Source: Chloroflexota bacterium (GTDB lineage: Bacteria; Chloroflexota; Anaerolineae; B4-G1). From it: a stretch of 9,283 nucleotides of DNA. Position 1 is the first letter of the stretch. Every line of letters begins with the position of its first letter. Location: the NCBI GenBank assembly GCA_003648085.1, contig QMOC01000064.1:1-9283 (forward strand), in the 5' to 3' direction. The translations under genes were made by a program, and so were the position numbers. Positions 5,329 through 9,283 of this stretch are shown piece after piece. Under the pieces are notes generated by a model. That model made no database searches, was not told the origin of the DNA, and was given only the letters and a program-made list of their open reading frames with translations.

Positions 5329-7590
5329 TCAACTACTGATACCCCCTTGAGTTCCCTCCACCATAGACATCCCCGACATCCACGCTGCCAAGGCCTGGCG
5401 GGCAGCCTGGTACCCGATTTCGATGATCTCCGGGTAGGAATCGAACTCCAAAATCCCGACCCCCTCGACAGACGGCTGGATGAGCAGATCGGCCAGGTGG
5501 CGGACGGCTCTCTCCCGGTACAGGCTGTTGACGCCCAGAACCCGCATCAGGCTGCCCACGATGGACGGCACAGGCGGAGCAGGGGTGAAAGGGTTGAGCC
5601 TCCTCCACAGCACCCACCAGCCCGAGATGCTGGGGCCAAAGCGGTATTCTCGGTGTCTGTGGCGAGTGGGGCTGGCATTCACACCGATGACGATCCCGTT
5701 CCCGCACAGGTCCCGCATCACGTCTATCGGGAAATTGTTGATCACCCCCCCATCCACGAGCACGTCGCCGTCGTCGAGAATGGGGGAGAAGACCCCCGGA
5801 ATGGCCACGCTGGCCCGCACGGCCTTCCAAAGCGCCCCCTCCCGATGAACGACCTCTCGCCCCTGCGTCACATTACACGAGATGCAGAAGTAGGGCCGCC
5901 ACAGGTCCTCTATCTGCACCTCCCGGAACAGTGTGCGCAGTACCTGGGTGAGTTTCTTGCTGGCGAAGAGGGAGACCAGGGGAAGGGTGCGGTCCAGCAG
6001 CACACGGGTGGAGGAGAAAGACCGCACCCGCTCGACCAGTTCCCGATAATTCCAGCCCATAGCGTACCCGGCGCCGATGACGGCCCCGATGCTGGTCCCA
6101 CCGACGAAGTCTATCGGCAAGCCGGCCTCCTCCAGCGCCCGGATCGTGCCCACGTGCGCCATGCCCCGTGCCCCGCCACCGCTCAGCACCAGGCCGACGG
6201 CCCGCCCCGTCAGACGACGGGCCAGGTGCTGGAAATCCGCCTGCACCTTCAGGCGGACGTGGTAGTGGGCCTGGACGTGCCGCTGCGCCAGCCATTCCGC
6301 CGTGCCACTCGGCCGCTCGATGCCCTCCGGCTGGAGCAGCACCAGTTCCCTCCGCAGCCCCATAGCCTTGAGCGGCCCGGCAACCTCTATCTCGCCCGGT
6401 GCGGGGTCGGTCCCGGCCTCGCCCACGAAGAGCAGCCGGTCGGCTTGCCGCAGGCAGCGCCGCGTCCAGGGCGACCAGGTGGCATCGGTCTCGTAGACGA
6501 TGTAGCGGTACTGCGTCTCCCGTTCGCTCAGCCAGGCCGTGATGGCGATGCTGGTGGGATGATCCTCGGCCGTCTGGGCCGCCCCTGCCTTGCCGTAGCA
6601 GCGGTCGAAACGCTCTCCGCTCAGGTGCAGCGTCGGACCGAAGGCCGTCAGCGCCTCCACCAGGCGCAGCGCGAAATCGGCGAGGGGGACGGAGCGAGAG
6701 GTGGGCACGACCGCGATGGTGGTAGCCCTGACTTCGGTCGGGGCCGAGGCCCGGATCGCCTGCCGGCCGTGTTTGATGATGTTGCGGGCCAGGTGGAGCA
6801 TCACCCTGGGGTACTGCCTCACGAGGTCCTCGAACACGGGTTGGGAGAGCCGCACGAGGTCGGTATCGCGGATGGCGTAGACGGTGGCCGAGCGCGGCTC
6901 GCCGGTCAGCAGGGCGAACTCCCCTACGACCTCGCCGGGGCCGACCTCGCCCCGCACCAGTACGTCCCCGCCCGCGTCCTCGACGACGAAACTGAGACGC
7001 CCGGCGACGACGATGTACATAGCGTCGCCGGGCTCTCCTTCCCTGAAAAGGGTCTCGCCGGCGGCGAGATGGCGCCACTCCAGCCGGGCCTGCAAGTCGT
7101 GGAAGGTCGCTGCATCCATCTCTCCGCACAGATTAGCCAGCACGCCGGCCAGTTGTGCGCCTCGCCAGCGCGGAGAGATGGCGTGCGCGAACTCGGTGAT
7201 GATCTGCGGATGTCGCTCGGCAATGCGGTCAAATCCCGCCCGCGAGAGTCTGACCAGTTCGGCGTCCTCGAGGGCCTGCACGGTGGCCGCCCGCGCCTGA
7301 CCGGTCAGCAGCGCCATCTCGCCGACACAGTCGCCGGGGCCTAGTTCGCCCACGACGACCCGGCTGCCGTCGGGATGCTGGATCGTAACGCTCAGCCGCC
7401 CGTGGACGAGCACGTACATACTGTCTCCGGCCTCCCCCTGTCGGCAGAGGATCTCGCCCTCCGCCAGGTGGACGCTCTCGAGTTCGGTTTCCAGGGCCCG
7501 CAAGGTAGGCTCATCCAGAGCGCCGAACAGGGTAGAGGTGATATGGGCGACCAAATCGGTCGTCGCTGGTTGAGCGTCAACCTCTCTCAT
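5329..7590 (-). CDS. Tandem cNMP-binding domain / patatin-like phospholipase (753 aa)
   Basis: The start is ATG at 7590, chosen because GAGGAGG lies five bases upstream and the first cyclic-nucleotide-binding domain begins soon after; a longer frame from 7851 runs back into the neighbouring gene. Domain order: cNMP-binding domain 1 (about 14-130; phosphate-binding cassette GEMALLTGQARAATV at 90-104), cNMP-binding domain 2 (about 145-265; GEFALLTGEPRSATV at 223-237), a middle domain (about 290-440) of the kind seen in bacterial neuropathy-target-esterase relatives, and a patatin domain (about 465-640). The patatin active site looks complete: oxyanion loop GGGARG (471-476), nucleophile Ser500 in GTSIG, and Asp613 in DGG. 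Both cassettes keep the key Glu and Arg, so nucleotide binding is plausible. The expected activity is phospholipase or lysophospholipase. No N-terminal membrane segment is seen. It lies 58 bases downstream of the C25 peptidase gene in the same orientation. Confidence 0.93.
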   Translation of the reverse strand: MREVDAQPATTDLVAHITSTLFGALDEPTLRALETELESVHLAEGEILCRQGEAGDSMYVLVHGRLSVTIQHPDGSRVVVGELGPGDCVGEMALLTGQARAATVQALEDAELVRLSRAGFDRIAERHPQIITEFAHAISPRWRGAQLAGVLANLCGEMDAATFHDLQARLEWRHLAAGETLFREGEPGDAMYIVVAGRLSFVVEDAGGDVLVRGEVGPGEVVGEFALLTGEPRSATVYAIRDTDLVRLSQPVFEDLVRQYPRVMLHLARNIIKHGRQAIRASAPTEVRATTIAVVPTSRSVPLADFALRLVEALTAFGPTLHLSGERFDRCYGKAGAAQTAEDHPTSIAITAWLSERETQYRYIVYETDATWSPWTRRCLRQADRLLFVGEAGTDPAPGEIEVAGPLKAMGLRRELVLLQPEGIERPSGTAEWLAQRHVQAHYHVRLKVQADFQHLARRLTGRAVGLVLSGGGARGMAHVGTIRALEEAGLPIDFVGGTSIGAVIGAGYAMGWNYRELVERVRSFSSTRVLLDRTLPLVSLFASKKLTQVLRTLFREVQIEDLWRPYFCISCNVTQGREVVHREGALWKAVRASVAIPGVFSPILDDGDVLVDGGVINNFPIDVMRDLCGNGIVIGVNASPTRHRHREYRFGPSISGWWVLWRRLNPFTPAPPVPSIVGSLMRVLGVNSLYRERAVRHLADLLIQPSVEGVGILEFDSYPEIIEIGYQAARQALAAWMSGMSMVEGTQGGISS

Positions 7591-7595
7591 CGCAT

Positions 7596-7602
7596 CCTCC
7601 TC
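7596..7602 (-). promoter_or_regulatory. Ribosome-binding site deciding the patatin start
   Basis: On the minus strand GAGGAGG lies five bases before ATG 7590. This strong site fixes the start there and argues against the 87-residue upstream extension, which has no family resemblance. Confidence 0.85.
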
Positions 7603-7648
7603 ACCCTTTTCGACCCGCGCCGCAGGAGGGTCGGATAGCAAACCTACA

Positions 7649-9283
7649 TCAATCTCGCCTGAGTACCAGCGGCAGGAAGGGCAGGCGAGTGCTCCAGGGC
7701 CGCGCCTCCCACCAGGGTCCTGCGGTGTATCCGCCCACCGGCTGCGTGGGGGCTTCCTGTCGAACCAGGGTGAAGAGCAGGCCCTTGTTCGTCTCCAGCG
7801 CCACGTTCCCTGCCTTGTCCACCGCCTGGATGAAGAAACGTACCCGCTCACCGACGCCGGTCAACGTCCCGCGCCAGTGATTGCTTATCCCGTCTTTGGT
7901 CAGGTACAGCACCCGCCAGGGGCTGCTCTCATAGACCACAGCCACGGCGTACACGCCGGAGGGGTCTGTGACCTGCACGTCGAACTCCCAGCCTCCCTCC
8001 ACCGTCTCGGTAGTCACCCTCCAGATGGTGGGCGGCGCGTAGTCATCGGCGTTGGAGTAGAAGACTCGCAACTGCATCCGGGAATAGAGCCGCTCTACGT
8101 CGCCGTCCCGGTTGAACTGCCCCGGCACGACTGCCAACCGGGGTCGGTCGCCGAAGCGGTTGACCACGAAGAAGAGGTCCGGGAACCAGCCGGGAGCGTC
8201 GAAGTTCGGCTCGGCCTTTGGCCGTGAGAGGCGCGTGGCGGTGAGCGGCGCAGTCACGTAGGGATCGAAGCCGCTTTGGTCCTCGAACTCCCCGCCCACC
8301 AGCATCGCCCCGTGAGGTACGCCCGGAGTGGAGTCGAGCGGCACGGAGGCGCGGGGTTGGAGCGGGCGTCCGGGGCTGGCCTGGACCTCACCGCCAACGC
8401 TGTAGAAAACGCCAGCGGAGTGGACATGTTGGCTCAAGGTGGGCTGAAGGGTGACGGTGACGGCTTCCAGGCCCCCGCCGAGCGACTGCGGCGGGCTTAT
8501 GGTGTAGGAGACCGGCAGCGATGGCGTTACATAAGTCGGCACATCCACCCGATACATCGGCAGGCCGTAGAGGGTGGCTCCGTGCATGGCTTTCTCGTGG
8601 AAGGTGCTCAGGCCACCAGCAGGCGTACCGCCGAGATAACGCTGCTTGGCCTGCACCAGGGCCTGCCCCACCGCCACGTTCGGCTCGCGCCCCAACTCCT
8701 GGGCGAAGAGCAGCATCAGCCGCTCGGAGGCGTCAACGGCATCGTCCACTCCGTAGCCGTAGCCGGTATTGCCCACCCAGTAGCCACCGCGACGGGCCAG
8801 CGCCTGTGGAAAGTCGGGGTCGGTGGCCGGATTGGTCACGTCGCCGTCGGGCACGTTCAGCCCGGAGTGGCAACCTATCGAGAAGCCCACCGTGCCGCTC
8901 ATATCGGCGGTGGCGTTGACGATGTCGGTGCTGAGCAGGCTGCCGGCCGCGTCGTTGGGTGGGAAGGCCCGCCAGTGCTGGAAGTGGGCACCGATTAAGG
9001 CCAGGTCGGGGCCGGAGTTCGGCCAGGCGGCCCGCAGGTCATCGGCGTCCCAGGAGTTCGAGATAAGCGTGTCTATGGTCAGAGCCTGCCCGTCGAAGGT
9101 GTCTCGAAGGGCCGTAGCGCAGTCGGCGAAGAAGTCGTAGCCGGCCGCCAATGCCGTCTGGGCGTCGAGCGTGTTCTCGTTAAGATAGCCGTTGATCATC
9201 CCCAGTATCTCATCGGGTGTCTCCACCAGCCGACCGACGGCCAGGCTCGGCAGCCACACGTAATCCCGGCAGTAGAGTTCCTC
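7649..9283 (-). CDS. Gingipain-like (C25 family) cysteine peptidase, C-terminal part
   Basis: The frame is open to the window edge (first residues EELYCRDYVWLPSLAVGRLV), so the N-terminus, with any signal peptide and prodomain, is missing; 544 residues are seen. The segment LPSLAVGRLVETPDEILGMI matches the C25 catalytic domain. A candidate catalytic pair is His100 in GAHFQHW (His103 is also nearby) and Cys138 in GCHSG, numbered from the window edge, as in gingipains and other caspase-fold peptidases. Around residues 430-500, a beta-rich Ig-like module includes TDPSGVYAVAVVYE and VRFFIQAVDKAGNVA. The protein ends STRLPFLPLVLRRD. Similar LPLVL-type tails occur on many secreted Anaerolineae proteins, so it is inferred to be exported. 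The stop codon (TGA, 7649-7651) is 58 bases before the patatin start. The substrate is unknown. Confidence 0.85.
   Translation of the reverse strand, partial: EELYCRDYVWLPSLAVGRLVETPDEILGMINGYLNENTLDAQTALAAGYDFFADCATALRDTFDGQALTIDTLISNSWDADDLRAAWPNSGPDLALIGAHFQHWRAFPPNDAAGSLLSTDIVNATADMSGTVGFSIGCHSGLNVPDGDVTNPATDPDFPQALARRGGYWVGNTGYGYGVDDAVDASERLMLLFAQELGREPNVAVGQALVQAKQRYLGGTPAGGLSTFHEKAMHGATLYGLPMYRVDVPTYVTPSLPVSYTISPPQSLGGGLEAVTVTLQPTLSQHVHSAGVFYSVGGEVQASPGRPLQPRASVPLDSTPGVPHGAMLVGGEFEDQSGFDPYVTAPLTATRLSRPKAEPNFDAPGWFPDLFFVVNRFGDRPRLAVVPGQFNRDGDVERLYSRMQLRVFYSNADDYAPPTIWRVTTETVEGGWEFDVQVTDPSGVYAVAVVYESSPWRVLYLTKDGISNHWRGTLTGVGERVRFFIQAVDKAGNVALETNKGLLFTLVRQEAPTQPVGGYTAGPWWEARPWSTRLPFLPLVLRRD

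Noticed and set aside
5099..5332. Minus-strand 77-codon ORF across the convergent spacer
   Set aside because: It runs through the inverted-repeat element and the GC palindromes, lacks a good ribosome-binding site and shows no recognisable domain.
5215..7344. Long plus-strand open frame of 709 codons
   Set aside because: It is the antisense shadow of the patatin gene, whose domains and active-site motifs are unambiguous. Long antisense frames are common in GC-rich coding DNA.
7591..7851. 87-residue N-terminal extension of the patatin protein
   Set aside because: It overlaps the C25 peptidase coding region and has no domain resemblance; GAGGAGG just before ATG 7590 supports the shorter form.
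5329..9283. Patatin plus caspase-fold peptidase as a cyclic-nucleotide antiphage (CBASS-like) system
   Set aside because: No nucleotidyltransferase/cyclase or accessory gene is present, the peptidase looks secreted and gingipain-like, and the patatin carries classical cNMP-binding domains unlike typical CBASS patatin effectors.

Overview
The window looks like chromosomal DNA of a moderately GC-rich bacterium, most likely a Chloroflexota (Anaerolineae-type) lineage. This is inferred from several traits together: a glycine decarboxylase split into two subunits, an Rpn-type nuclease with a Gln-rich GLQQ repeat, a large tandem cNMP-binding/patatin protein, and a secreted C25-type peptidase ending in a FLPLVLR-like tail. 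No rRNA or other decisive taxonomic marker is present.

Layout. Positions 1-210 hold the 3' end of dcd (dCTP deaminase). A textbook sigma-70 promoter (213-241) follows and drives a tRNA-Val(TAC) gene (253-329). Positions 350-557 are a 208-bp miniature inverted-repeat element with flanking 8-bp direct repeats. Next is a 73-codon ORF (578-799) that reads as the start of an MNT nucleotidyltransferase joined to the end of a HEPN protein, probably a deletion remnant. The glycine cleavage genes follow: gcvH (824-1213), gcvPA (1218-2555) and gcvPB (3544-5007). An Rpn/YhgA-like PD-(D/E)XK nuclease gene (2623-3513) sits between the two P-protein subunit genes. A second, 108-bp copy of the same miniature element lies at 5049-5156, followed by a gene-free, GC-palindrome-rich stretch to 5328. 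On the minus strand, a gene for a 753-residue protein with two cyclic-nucleotide-binding domains and a patatin lipase domain (5329-7590) lies downstream of a 5'-truncated gingipain-like (C25) peptidase gene (7649-9283).

How the genes work together. GcvH carries the lipoyl arm that accepts the aminomethyl group released by the GcvPA/GcvPB glycine decarboxylase. GcvT and the lipoamide dehydrogenase are not in this window. The minus-strand pair is co-oriented with a 58-nt gap and may be co-transcribed, but no shared function is evident.

The most interesting signals are of genome remodelling: a mobile miniature-element family with intact target duplications at two sites, a collapsed toxin-antitoxin-like locus, and an Rpn nuclease gene wedged inside a metabolic operon whose original ATG appears to have been split by a 6-bp insertion. 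I did not find a convincing complete new system.
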